From Kitagawia praeruptora (lineage: Eukaryota > Streptophyta > Magnoliopsida > Apiales > Apiaceae): a DNA stretch of 64,000 nt. Location: the NCBI GenBank assembly GCA_037693485.1, contig CM075350.1:127780001-127844000 (forward strand). Direction: 5' to 3'. A program made the position numbers and the translations under genes. The notes under the pieces are model-generated. The model did no database searches and was not told the origin of the DNA. It saw only the letters and a list, made by a program, of their open reading frames with translations. Within the stretch, counting starts at the first letter, position 1. Each line of letters opens with the position of its first letter. Positions 9,743-21,036 of the stretch are shown in pieces.

Positions 9743-12700
9743 TGTAACGACCGGAAAAATAACGTGTAATTTATTATATTAAAATATATTTTTAGTTGAT
9801 TTTACTGTGTTTTAATTTATTTTTAATGCAATTAGACGCGTTATGATTTTTATTAAATAGGAAAATTATCTCATACGTGTTATGTGACTTCTATGTATCA
9901 TAGAATATTTTATTCTATTTTTCTGTAATTTTTATATTTTCAGAATAAAGTTATTTCGTATTTTAATTTTCGGACCCAGCCCCTGTACTGTATTCGAGAC
10001 CTTGTTTTTCATAAAATTATTTTTATACAATAATGGGATGTTCAAAAATGTATTATTTTGTAATTTTTGTAATATTCGTAATTTTTGGAGAATTTTGACA
10101 TTTATATTATATTTGTTTAAAAATAAAAATTTTACATTTTTATCCCATAAAAATTATTTTTAAGGCTTAATAATTTTAATTTGGGGCTAAAAATATTTTT
10201 GGGTATTAATTTTCAGATTAATATAAATAGCAGATTTTTATTATTAATTATCAAAATGAATCAAAAATCAGATTTTTTATTTTTATTTTCTGAATTTTCT
10301 GAAAATTCGTTCTTGGTGTTCTTGAGAATCAATCGCACTTTTGAAGGTGATTCCGGGATCCAAATCTCTCATATGAATAACCAAATTGAATCTCTTGATC
10401 TCTACTACACGTTTATATATGTGTTGATATGTGTGTGAGCTTGAATCGTGATTTGTTATTTTGTTTTAAATTTCGAAACTTTGTGAATTTATTGTGAATT
10501 ATACAATGATTTGTTGTTTATGTGGTTAGTGTATATAGATTTCTTATGATCTAAGGAGTTTAATCATGATTTTTATTTGATTTTAAATATCCGATTTAAG
10601 TAAATCGAAATTTTTGGGGGTGAATGTAATTTTTATTTTTCCGGATTCCTTGATGATTGTTTGATGTTCTTGATGTTTGATATGAGTTATTGAACTCCTG
10701 GGCATCGATTTGATATATAGAATGTGTGTTTTGGTATCCGATTTCGAGCTCGTCGGTTTTAATTTTAAGCTCGCCGGATTTGGTTCGGTTTTTGCCGGAT
10801 TTTTGATTTGGTTAGTTCTGGGTTCGAATGGTTGTGTTTAGAAGTTGATTTGGAGTGATTTTGATATTTAAAACGTAACGAATGGTACGTTTTTGAGGTC
10901 GTTGGCAGCCATTGATGGCGATGAGTGTTCTTCGAGAATTCATACGAAGAACAGCGTAGATGGTGATGAATAGTGCAGTTTGATTCAAAAATTTTCTAAA
11001 CTTTTCAGAAAAATGTTTTTGGGTCAAATTTTTATAAATTTTTCTAAAATTCAGATTTCTTTTATGTATTATTATTTTAATTTCTAAAAATTAAATTTAA
11101 TTAGTTAATTATTTTTAAATAATAATTTAATTGATATAATTAATTGATTAATTCATTTTAATTGATTAATTATATTAATTAATTATTATTTAAATATATA
11201 ATTGACTTAATTAAATTTAAATCTTTTTATTATAAAATATTTGTTATTTTTATGAGTTGATTAATAAATAATTAATTTGAATGTTCAATTAATTTAATTA
11301 TTAATTGAATTATTCTTATTAATTGCGTATTAATTAAACCGTTTGTCCGTTTTCAACGAGAAAAGTATTTCTGGAATTAGAAAAATGACCCGGTTCTTAT
11401 AAAAATAGTTTTAAGTTAAAATTCAACTTTTAAAATTGGGTCGACTTTTTACCGAACCTTTTTAATAAGTTGGTTATATCTAGTGATTAGGATTTTGACC
11501 CGTTTTCTGTTTTAAAAATATTGGATAAAATTTTTTCATGATCTGATCAACGTGCTATGTGATTATGTGATCTACTTATTGAGTCTCTTTACGTGCAATG
11601 TGAATTATTAAGGTATTAAGTATCGAGGGTTATGATGTAAATCGAGTTTTGATCGATATATATAGTTAATGTGTGTTAATTGTTTATATGGTTTATATTA
11701 TAAGATGTCGTTAAGAGTAGACGATGTTTTCTTTGATTTACTGACAACGATGGTCGGATATCATTTATTTTCACGAGGATTAATTGGTAAGTATTGATTT
11801 AGGTTGTCAGCGGAGATAAGTAGATGTTTAATAACGGAGGTTGGAGATGGATGAAATATTCTTTGTGGGTTATGAAGAAGGTTGGAGATGAAAGTATTGT
11901 TTATGGAATTGCTGGTTTACTTGTGAGGTGTTTTAACACCGGGAAAACGTCTATGTTCAAAGGGGATATTTCCAATTATTTTCTTCCGACAGAGATATTG
12001 TAGACGCGCGGGCTCGATGTCGACAGATCAGACTCGTGACAACCGCTAAAGCGTAAACCAAAGCATGATTAAAACAGAGGATATGATGACGTGAGATAGA
12101 AGAAAAAGATAGTGGTATTACTTCGGCATTACGTAATAGCTAAGGACAATAGGCAAGTATTTTCTTTATCATCTTAAACACTTTTTATTTTATGTTTCAT
12201 TGATTCATATCATGACGAATAGCTATTGTTCAGAGCTATTTGTGATTTTTAAATATTTTTGCACGAACACAGTTGCTTGATATTGGTACCCTTGATGTGG
12301 GGAATTGTTTCAGATAAACTCTTCATATCCTCATTATCGTAGTAATAATGGGATATGACCTGTATTTAAAACTAAGCATTTCCTGTTGAATTCGGAAATT
12401 GCTCTATTGGATTGGAAAATAGTAAAGCGTAGGAGGCCACATCGAGTAGTTGGTCCAGCTATATTTAAGGAGGATATGGTAACCATTCCATCTTCATATA
12501 GGCTAACATTACTTGCCTATTTTGGGTACCCCAGAAATCCTCGTTATACCCACGCGGATAGGAAGGTATTCGGTGGTTGTATAAAGTGGTCCCATTGATT
12601 TTGAACCTGATCAGGGGGCAATGGTGTTTCAGTTATATATATCCAATCCATATCGCCCGAATGACTATTATATATTGTGAGTTGGCAGATGATTCATTTT

Positions 12701-13462
12701 TATGACATGCCAAATGATTTCAGTTATGGTTTGAATTATATCACAGTTGTTGATTCAGTTTCTCTATAAACTGTTTTACATTTCAGTTGATTTTATGCCC
12801 CACTTATCCTGGTTTTATATCAAAAATTTTATACGCTTGCTGAGCATTTCTTTCGCTCATACTTGCTGTTGTAAATTCTAACATTTCAGTAAGGTAGTTT
12901 GGCGAGACTTATCCGCACAGTTCAGAAAGAGAAGAAGCGTGATGCTATTTCGGAGATGACTTGACTCAGGATGTCTGGATTTAGAGTAAGATCTATTTTA
13001 TATAATTGAGTTCTAATATTTATTATTATTATTTAATGGTCTAGTTAGCCTGGTGTACTTCTTATCGAAGTTACACCAATGGTTTAAGATTTGATCAAAG
13101 AGAATGTTGTAAAGAAGGAATGCTTTTTATCTAATGGAATTTGGATTCTTGTTTCTAGCCCTATAACCTTAAAAGATCTTGGTATGTTTGGGGTCACAGA
13201 TGTTATATTTCCAGTGTTGGACAATCACAAGTGAATGATTATTATTAAACAGATGTTTTATTTTGAGGATTTTCGCGTGACGACCAAATCTCCTGATCCC
13301 GGATTTGGGGGGTCAGGAGTGTGTATAGCTAAGTAAGGAACGTCAGCGCTCATATAGAGTTCGTATTGGACTATTGGATATAGTACCAATTAGTAAGTTA
13401 AGATTGGAGTACTCTTTTGAGATGGTTGTGCTGAACTGGATAGACCGCCTTGCGACTGTATA
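9743..13462 (+). repeat. GypL 5' LTR
   Basis: AT-rich long LTR. It carries TATAAATAG at 10222-10230 upstream of a short open frame (10256 onward) likely to be leader sequence. A T/A-only stretch at 11030-11340 and the hairpin CTCCTGATCCC/GGGGTCAGGAG at 13290-13319 are the main landmarks. Small ORFs inside (for example 12386-12598) recur in the other LTR and show no recognisable protein. Confidence 0.85.
10222..10230 (+). promoter_or_regulatory. TATA box candidate in GypL 5' LTR
   Basis: TATAAATAG, repeated at 15090-15098 in the other LTR. It is positioned as an LTR promoter upstream of the presumed leader. Confidence 0.5.
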
Positions 13463-14609
13463 TGTCTACTGTGGAATCTTCAGAGATTATTACGAGTTGA
13501 CGATGACCTACGATATCGATATTCTTAAAACGTGGAAAGGAAGAAGCTTAAAATCGAATGACAAGCTATCGAAGGAACTGACAAAGAAGGCACAAGTAGA
13601 GACCTTGGCAATACCTTTCCTTTCTATGAATTATTTTGATATCCCGCCTATAGAGGCATAATTTGTTAAAAGATATATCTCCTCTTCTAAAGAGTGGCGT
13701 TTTGAATTTCAACTTTTTGTTTTCTCCAGTGGTTTATAATTTTAATTACAATATAGTACCACTTGTTCGGTACTTTCTTTTGGTTGTTCATCTTCTAAAA
13801 AATAACACCTTTGGAATTTTTTTTCAGTTTTAATCCAAAGTGTGCTTCAGAGAATTATTTGTCCGAAAACATTAGTTATTAATTTGATTTCATATTTCTC
13901 TACTCCAATTGAGACGAACAACCATATTTATAGGGGACACCAGTTATATCTGTCTGTGTGATAGAAGTTGGATGGGACGCCATCACTGGTGTGTTGTGTA
14001 TTACAAGAAGGCTGGCCACCTTTATTTGTAAATGTCGGAGCTAAGACACGCAACATCGGGTTCATATGATCATATTGATCTCTCAGTTATTCTTTCATTT
14101 TAAATCAAGTTACTTTAAAAATTCGGAAAAATTCATAACCACAATTGTGGAACATTTGCTATGATATGGAAATTGTTCTCTTCAAAATTTCATGATTCTT
14201 GATATCTCTGCTGAATTTCAAGGGTATGCCAATCAGGTCAGAATAATCGAAATTCGCTAATAGAAGTTAGATTCGCAACGGAATCGCCAAGAGCAAGAAC
14301 GAGTCCTAAAATGATTAGAATATCCGTGACATATCAATGGAATCAGTTCTCTCTCTCTCTTTCAAGGATATTATGTTAATGGAAAGTTGGTCGAGCCATA
14401 TTTGGAACGAATAATGATGGGTTGTAAGCCTTCAGTGATAACTGTCTCAGATAGAGACCATATAGGTGAATTGAGATTTTGGAGAAGTTGTTTACGAAGG
14501 GACACTATCCCCGGTTTTATAAAGCAAGTGTTGATGATGAAGGAGTTAAGGAACCCCACTAGTTGCCTCAGCTGATTCCGAGGACGGAATCCCTATAAGG
14601 GGGGAAGAA
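13463..14609 (+). pseudogene. GypL interior with gag and integrase scraps
   Basis: No intact gene. Around 13990-14030 a stretch reads like a decayed CCHC knuckle (C..YYKKAGHL). At 14387-14570 an open frame contains VITVSDRDHIGELRFWRS, which resembles the second catalytic-Asp segment of gypsy integrases (VSDRDPRFTSRFW). The frame from 13374 to 13661 crosses the LTR border and is not recognisable. No convincing primer site follows the 5' LTR. The segment ends in the polypurine tract at about 14596-14609. Most of gag-pol has been lost. Confidence 0.45.
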
Positions 14610-17600
14610 TGTAACGACAGGAAAAATTACGTGTAATTTATTATATTAAAATATATTTTTAGTTGATTTTACTGGGTTTTAATTTATTTTTAATGCATTT
14701 AAACGCGTTATGATTTTTATTAAATAGGAAAATTATCACATACGTGTTATGTGACTTCTGTGTATCACAGAATATTTTATTTTATTTTTCTGTAATTTTT
14801 ATATTTTCAGAATACAGTTATTTCGTATTTTAATTTTCGGACCAAGCCCTTGTATTGTATTCAAGGCCCTGTTTTTCATAAAATTATTTTTATACAATAA
14901 TGGGATGTTCAAAAATGTATTATTTTGTAATTTTTGTAATATTCGTAATTTTTGGAGAATTTTGACATTTATATTATATTTGTTTAAAAATAAAAATTTT
15001 ACATTTTTATCCCATAAAAATTATTTTTAAGGCTTAATAATTTTAATTTGGGGCTAAAAATATTTTTTGGGTATTAATTTTCAGATTAATATAAATAGCA
15101 GATTTTTATTATTAATTATCAAAATGAATCAAAAATCAGATTTTTTATTTTTATTTTCTGAATTTTCTGGAAATTCGTTCTTGGTGTTCTTGAGAATCAA
15201 TCGCACTTTTGAAGGTGATTCCGGGATCCAAATCTCTCATATGAATAACCAAATTGAAGCTCTTGATCTCTACTACACGTTTATTATATATGTGTTGATA
15301 TGTGTGTGAGCTTGAATCGTGATTTGTTATTTTGTTTTAAATTTCGAAAATTTGTGAATTTATTGTGAATTATACAATGATTTGTTGTTTATGTGGTTAG
15401 TGTCTATAGATTTCTTATGATCTCAGGAGTTTAATCATGATTTTTATTTGATTTTACATATCCGATTTAAGTAAATCGAAATTTTTGGGGGTGAATGTAA
15501 TTTTTATTTTTCCGGATTCCTTGATGATTGTTTGATGTTCTTGATGTTTGATATGAGTTATTGAACTCCTGGGCTTTGATTTGATATATAGAACGTGTGT
15601 TTTGGTATCCGATTTCGATCTCGCCGGATTTGGTTCTGTTTTTGCCGGATTTTTGATTTGGTTAGTTCTGGGTTCGAATGGTTGGTATGGTTGTGTTTAG
15701 AAGTTGATTTGGAGTGATTTTGATATTTAAAACGTAACGAACGGTACGTTTTTGAGGTCGCCGGAGTTCGCCGGAAATTTTATCCGGGTACCGGTTTCGG
15801 AAAATAGCCATTGACGGCGATGAGTGTTCTTCGAGCATTCATACGAAGAACAGCGTAGATGGTGATGAATAGTGCAGTTTGATTCAAAAATTTTCTAAAC
15901 TTTTCAGAAAAATGTTTTTGGGTCAAATTTTTATAAAATTTTTCTAAAATTCAGATTTCTTTTATGCATTATTATTTTAATTTCTAAAAATTAAATTTAA
16001 TTAGTTAATTATTTTTAAATAATAATTTAATTTAGTTAATTGATTAATTCATTTTAATTGATTAATTATATTAATTAATTATTATTTAACTATATAATTG
16101 ACTTAATTAAATTTAAATCTTTTTATTATAAAATATTTGTTATTTTTATGAGTTGATTAATAAATAATTAATTTGAATGTTCAATTAATTTAATTATTAA
16201 TTGAATTATTCTTATTAATTGCGTATTAATTAAACCGTTTGTCCGTTTTCAACGAGAAAGTATTTCTGGAATTAGAAAAATGACCTGGTTCTTATAAAAA
16301 TAGTTTTAAGTTAAAATTCAACTTTTAAAATTGGGTCGACTTTTTACCGAACCTTTTTAATAAGTTGGTTATATCTAGTGATTAGGATTTTGACCAGTTT
16401 TGTGTTTTAAAAATATTGGATAAATTTTTTTCATGATCTGATCAACGTGATATGTGATTTTGTGATCTACTTATTGAGTCTCTTTACGTGCAATGTGAAT
16501 TATTAAGGTATTAAGTATCGAGGGTTATGATGTAAATCGAGTTTTGATTTATATATATAGTTAATGTGTGTTAATTGTTTATATGATTTATATTATAAGA
16601 TGTCGTTAAGAGTAGACGATGTTTTCTTTAATTTACTGACAACGATGGTCGGATATCATTTATTTTCACGAGGATTAATTGGTAAGTATTGATTTAGGTT
16701 GTCAGCGAAGATAAGTAGATGTTTAATAACGGAGGTTGGAGATGGATGAAATATTCTTTGTGGGTTATGAAGAAGGTTGGAGATGAAAGTATTGTTTGTG
16801 GAATTGCTGGTTTACTTGTGAGGTGTTTTAACACCGGGAAAACGTCTTTGTTCACAGGGGATATTTCCAATTATTTTCTTCCGACAGAGATATTGTAGAC
16901 GCGCGGGCTCGATGTCGACAGATCAGACTCGTGGCAACCGCTAAAGCGTAAACCAAAGCATGATTAAAACAGAGGATGTGATGACGTGAGATAGAAGAAA
17001 AAGATAGTGGTATTACTTCGGCATTACGTATTAGCTAAGGACCAGAGGAAATTATTTTCTTTATCATCTTAAACACTTTTTATTTTATGTTTCATTGATT
17101 CATATCATGACGAATAGCTATTGTTCAGAGCTATTTGTGATTCTTAAATATTTTTGCGCGAACACAGTTGCTTGATATTGGTACCCTTGATGTGGGGAAT
17201 TGTTTTAGATAAACTCTTTATATCCTCATTATCGTAGTAATAATGGGATATGACCTGTATTTAAAACTAAGCATTTCCTGTTGAATTCGGAAATTGCTCT
17301 ATTGGATTGGAAAATAGTAAAGCGTAGGAGGCCACATCGAGTAGTTGGTCCAGCTAAATTTAAGGAGGATATGGTAACCATTCCATCTTCATATAGGCTA
17401 ACATTACTTGCCTATTTTGGGTACCCCAGAAATCCTCGTTATACCCACGCGGATAGGAAGGTATTCGGTGGTTGTATAAAGTGGTCCCATTGCTTTTGAA
17501 CCTGATCAGGGGGAAATGGTGTTTCAGTTATATATATCCAATCCATATCGCCCAAATGGCTATTATATATTGTGAGTTGGTAGATGATTCATTTTTATGA

Positions 17601-18357
17601 CATGCCAAATGATTTCAGTTATGGTTTGAATTATATCACAGTTGTTGATTCAGTTTCTCTATAAACTGTTTTACATTTCAGTTGATTTTATGCCCCACTT
17701 ATCCTGGTTTTATATCAAAATTTTTATACGCTTGCTGGACATTTCTTTTGCTCATACTTGCCGTTGTAAATTCTAACATTTCAGTAAGGTAGTTTGGCGA
17801 GACTTATCCGCACAGTTCAGAAAGAGAAGAAGCGTGATGCTATTTCGGAGATGACTTGACTCAGGATGTCTGGATTTAGAGTAAGATCTATTTTATATAA
17901 TTGAGTTCTAATATTTATTATTATTATGTAATGGTCTAGTTAGCCTGGCGTACTTCTTATCGAAGTTACACCAATGGTTTAAGATTTGATCAAAGAGAAT
18001 GTTGTAAAGAAGGAATGCTTTTTATCTAATGGAATTTGGATTCTTGTTTCTAGCCCTATAACCTTAAAAGATCTTGGTATGTTTGGGGTCACAGATGTTA
18101 TATTTCCAGTGTTGGACAATCACAAGTGAATGATTATTATTAAACAGATGTTTTATTTTGAGGATTTTCGCGTGACGACCAAATCTCCTGACCCCGGATT
18201 TGGGGGGTCAGGAGTGTGTATAGCTAAGTAAGGAACGTCAGCGCTCATATAGAGTTCGTATTGGACTATTGGATATAGTACCAATTAGTAAGTTAAGATT
18301 GGAGTACTCTTTTGAGATGGTTGTGCTGAACTGGATAGACCGCCCTGCGACTGTATA
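14610..18357 (+). repeat. GypL 3' LTR
   Basis: Direct repeat of 9743-13462 with scattered substitutions and indels, including about 40 extra bases near 15760-15798. TATAAATAG lies at 15090-15098, and a perfect 11-bp stem CTCCTGACCCC/GGGGTCAGGAG lies at 18185-18214. It abuts CopA integrase sequence at 18358. Confidence 0.85.
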
Positions 18358-19619
18358 ATAGGCTGAGGTATATTTGAGTGAGAAACAGTTGGTAAATCAG
18401 ATGTTGAAGGAATAGACTCAGGTGAAGATAATGTATGATTTAGAACAGGTGATTGAGTACAAGAACAATCAGAAGAGTTATTATTGGAAGAATCCAGTGT
18501 TGATGAAGATTGTTGTGCTAACTCTTGTTGAATATCATCAACAAAAGTGGAATCAGGAGGTAAGAACATAATAGAACTGGATGTAGAAGTGTTAGCATAT
18601 GGAAAAATTGACTCATAGAAAATTACATCTCTAGATGTAAACACTTGATGAGAATCAAGATGAAGAAGTCTATAGCCTTTTTGATTGTGTGGATAACCTA
18701 GAAAAATACACTTGTAAGCTCTAGAAAAGAACGTATCCTGTCTTTTAGACAAAGTAGAAGAATAACAAAGACATCCTAATACTCTCAAGTGAGAATAAGA
18801 AGGAGACTTGTTGAAAAGAATTTCATATGGTGTTTTATGATTAAGAACTGAACTTGGTGTCCTGTTAATCAGATATGTGGCTGTCAAAATGCAGTCACCC
18901 CATAAATGAATAGGTAAAGAAGCCCTAAACCTCAGAGCTCTAGCAACTGACAATAGGTGTCTATGTTTTCATTCAGCTCTCCCATTTTGTTGGGGAGTTT
19001 GAACACAAGAATGTTGGTGAATTATACCAAGATTATGAAACAAAGAGCTCATATTTTTATTAAAGAACTCAGATCCATTATCTGTTCGAACAAACTTAAC
19101 AGATGCATCAAAATGAGTTTTGATATAGTTGAAAATTTATTGAAAGATGCCAAACACTTGAGATTTAGATGACAGCAGGTAAGTCCATGTACACCTACTA
19201 AAATCATCTACAATTGTTAAGAAGCCATGACAAGTAGAATAAGTAGCCTTTTTATAAGGCCCCCAAAGATCACAATGAAGAAGCTCAAAACAACTTGATG
19301 ATTTGTAATCACTAATAGGAAAAGATAGTCTGCAATGTTTTGCATATTGACATACATCACAAGGATTATCAGTAATACAGATTTGAGAAGACAAATAGTC
19401 AATAGACTTGAGTACATTAAGAGGAGAATGACCTAATCTATCATGCCACAATTTGCTAGTAGTTTGAACAGTAGAACTACATTTAGCAGAATTTGAAGTA
19501 GAAGTGGTGGCAGTGATATGAGAAGTTGACTACTGAGATGAGCTTGAAGTAGTAGGAAGAATGAGCTTGAACAAGTTGCCATGAAGCTTACCAATCCCCA
19601 TCACCCTCTTCATAGGGTC
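18358..19619 (-). pseudogene. CopA pre-integrase and integrase, with stops
   Basis: The minus strand encodes the GAG-pre-integrase motif MWHDRLGHSPLNVLK with the paired Cys of the HHCC zinc domain (CDVCQYAK). The integrase core follows (HCDLWGP, then VRTDNGSEF at the second Asp, TPQQNGRAE at the Glu), then the C-terminal part (HLWGDCILTATYLINRTPS, LRVLGCLCY, YKCIFLGYP). In-frame stops lie at about 19510, 19137 and 18976; the last one follows RAE, where the family has Arg. The right end joins gag across the AthB insertion without loss. Confidence 0.9.
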
Positions 19620-20898
19620 TGATAGAGTATATTTTTATATATATTTTAAATGATTTTATTCTCATATTTATTGTGTTTTGCATTGATTTGGATTTTTATT
19701 TAATAGATTTTATTGTTTTATTGTAGGAAATAAAGAATTCATGACTTGGAAGGATTTGGAGCAAAAAGAGCTATTTTTGAGATAAAATAGGAGAAAATTC
19801 GTATTATTGGGCTATACGGGCTGTGCTACACTGTTTTGGCCGTATCTTGAGTTCCAGAAGTCAGAATTTGACGATCTTACTGTCCACGCGAAGCTTGTGG
19901 AATTTTCTTTAATTCAGAGGTTGTCCAATAAGCAAAATCCAACTGGAAGAGCCCAGAAACAGAGGAGAAAAAGAAGTGACGAATTTTACAAGAAAATCCT
20001 ATTCAATTATGGATATCTTTTTGTAAATTGATTAGGATATTAAAAATACTTTTATTACGAGATAGATATCAGATTTTATTAAGGAGTTTTATTATAAAAA
20101 GAAGGAGAGAACGTGGGAAGAGGATAGATAGATAGATACAGACGTTTTTACATAAGCTAGGGTTTTTGGTTTTTCTCTCTCCATCTCTTCTTTTGTAAGC
20201 ACTTGGTTTAATTTGGATCTTCATTGTTCTTCGTTAATACAAAGTTTGAGGTATTCTTTATTCTCTTGTTTTATTATTATATGTTTTACATGGCTTCTTT
20301 CATTATTATTATTGCTTTTACTTCTAGAATGAGTGAGTAGTTTAATTCTAGGGTATTAAGGGGAGCCATGTTTGCACCATGATTTGGGCTTAATTTGATT
20401 AGTAGATTGATGGGTAAAGAGTAATTCTGATTGATATGTTATAATTCTTAATTTGTGTAATTGCACAATATCATGGATTAATCGATTGCAATAGGAGTAA
20501 TAGATCGAAAGATTTTACTACTAGAGGCTTACATACAATTAGCGGAATTGAAGGTGAGTGTGAAAACATCATTAGATATTCTGAGAGTGTTAATGCTTGA
20601 GAAAGATTAACTATTGCTTTAATTACTTAATCCCATTGAAAAGCTATACTTTTGTGATTTGTTTGGTGTAAACATGGTGAACCTGAATTGCCCTAGATCC
20701 TTTAATTAATTGTTTTAAAACTTTGTTAAATTTGCATTAGTAGTTAATAAAATTCCCAAATAATCGTTTGTGACTAGAAACAATTGATAACAACTGAATT
20801 GAAATTGAAACTGTCTCCTTGAGGAACCGACCCGTATTTGCTAGTATCTACTACAATTGATACCGTGCGCTTGCGGTTAGACATAATTTTACACATCA
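19620..20898 (+). repeat. AthB 5' LTR
   Basis: Begins TGATAGAG and ends ACACATCA. TATAAAAAG at about 20093-20101 is a likely TATA box, followed by a GATA tetranucleotide run. The block GGCCGTATCTTGAGTTCCAG near 19839 recurs in diverged form in the AthA and AthC LTRs. Confidence 0.94.
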
Positions 20899-20905
20899 AG
20901 TTTTT

Positions 20906-20923
20906 TGGCTCCGCTGCCGGGGA
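20906..20923 (+). promoter_or_regulatory. AthB primer binding site (tRNA-Asp type)
   Basis: TGGCTCCGCTGCCGGGGA, complementary to the tRNA-Asp 3' end with two mismatches, seven bases after the LTR. Confidence 0.85.
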
Positions 20924-21036
20924 GACGCCTAGTTTCTCTAATTTTAGTTTGATTGTTTTAGATTGTTTCTCTTGTCTCTTTGGAACACTTGTTCCAATTG
21001 AGACCGATCTTACTGCTTTTCCTTGTTTAGTTGTTG

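Larger units (their letters stand above)
9743..18357 (+). mobile_element. GypL: degenerate gypsy element with 3.7-kb LTRs and a 1.1-kb interior
   Basis: Two direct copies of about 3.72-3.75 kb (9743-13462 and 14610-18357) flank 1147 bp. Both start TGTAACGAC. The right copy is preceded by a purine tract (AAGGGGGGAAGAA), so the repeats behave as LTRs of a plus-strand gypsy element. The interior keeps only scraps of coding sequence. The ends are not clean: the left flank GTAGG and right flank ATAGG match at four of five bases, the LTRs end ...CTGTATA rather than CA, and the CopA linker between integrase and RT is missing at this point. Exact borders are uncertain by a few bases. Confidence 0.8.

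Noticed and set aside
10256..10435. 60-codon frame starting at an ATG in the GypL 5' LTR, repeated in the other LTR at about 15124-15306
   Set aside because: It lies just downstream of the LTR TATA box in low-complexity T-rich sequence and has no recognisable domain; leader sequence is the simpler reading.
12386..12598. 70-codon frame present in both GypL LTRs (12386-12598, 17281-17499)
   Set aside because: Conserved only because the LTRs are copies of each other; no start context or protein similarity that I recognise.
20906..20923. Primer site assigned to another tRNA
   Set aside because: Pairing to the tRNA-Asp 3' end is the best I can see, and AthA and AthC show the same site with fewer mismatches.
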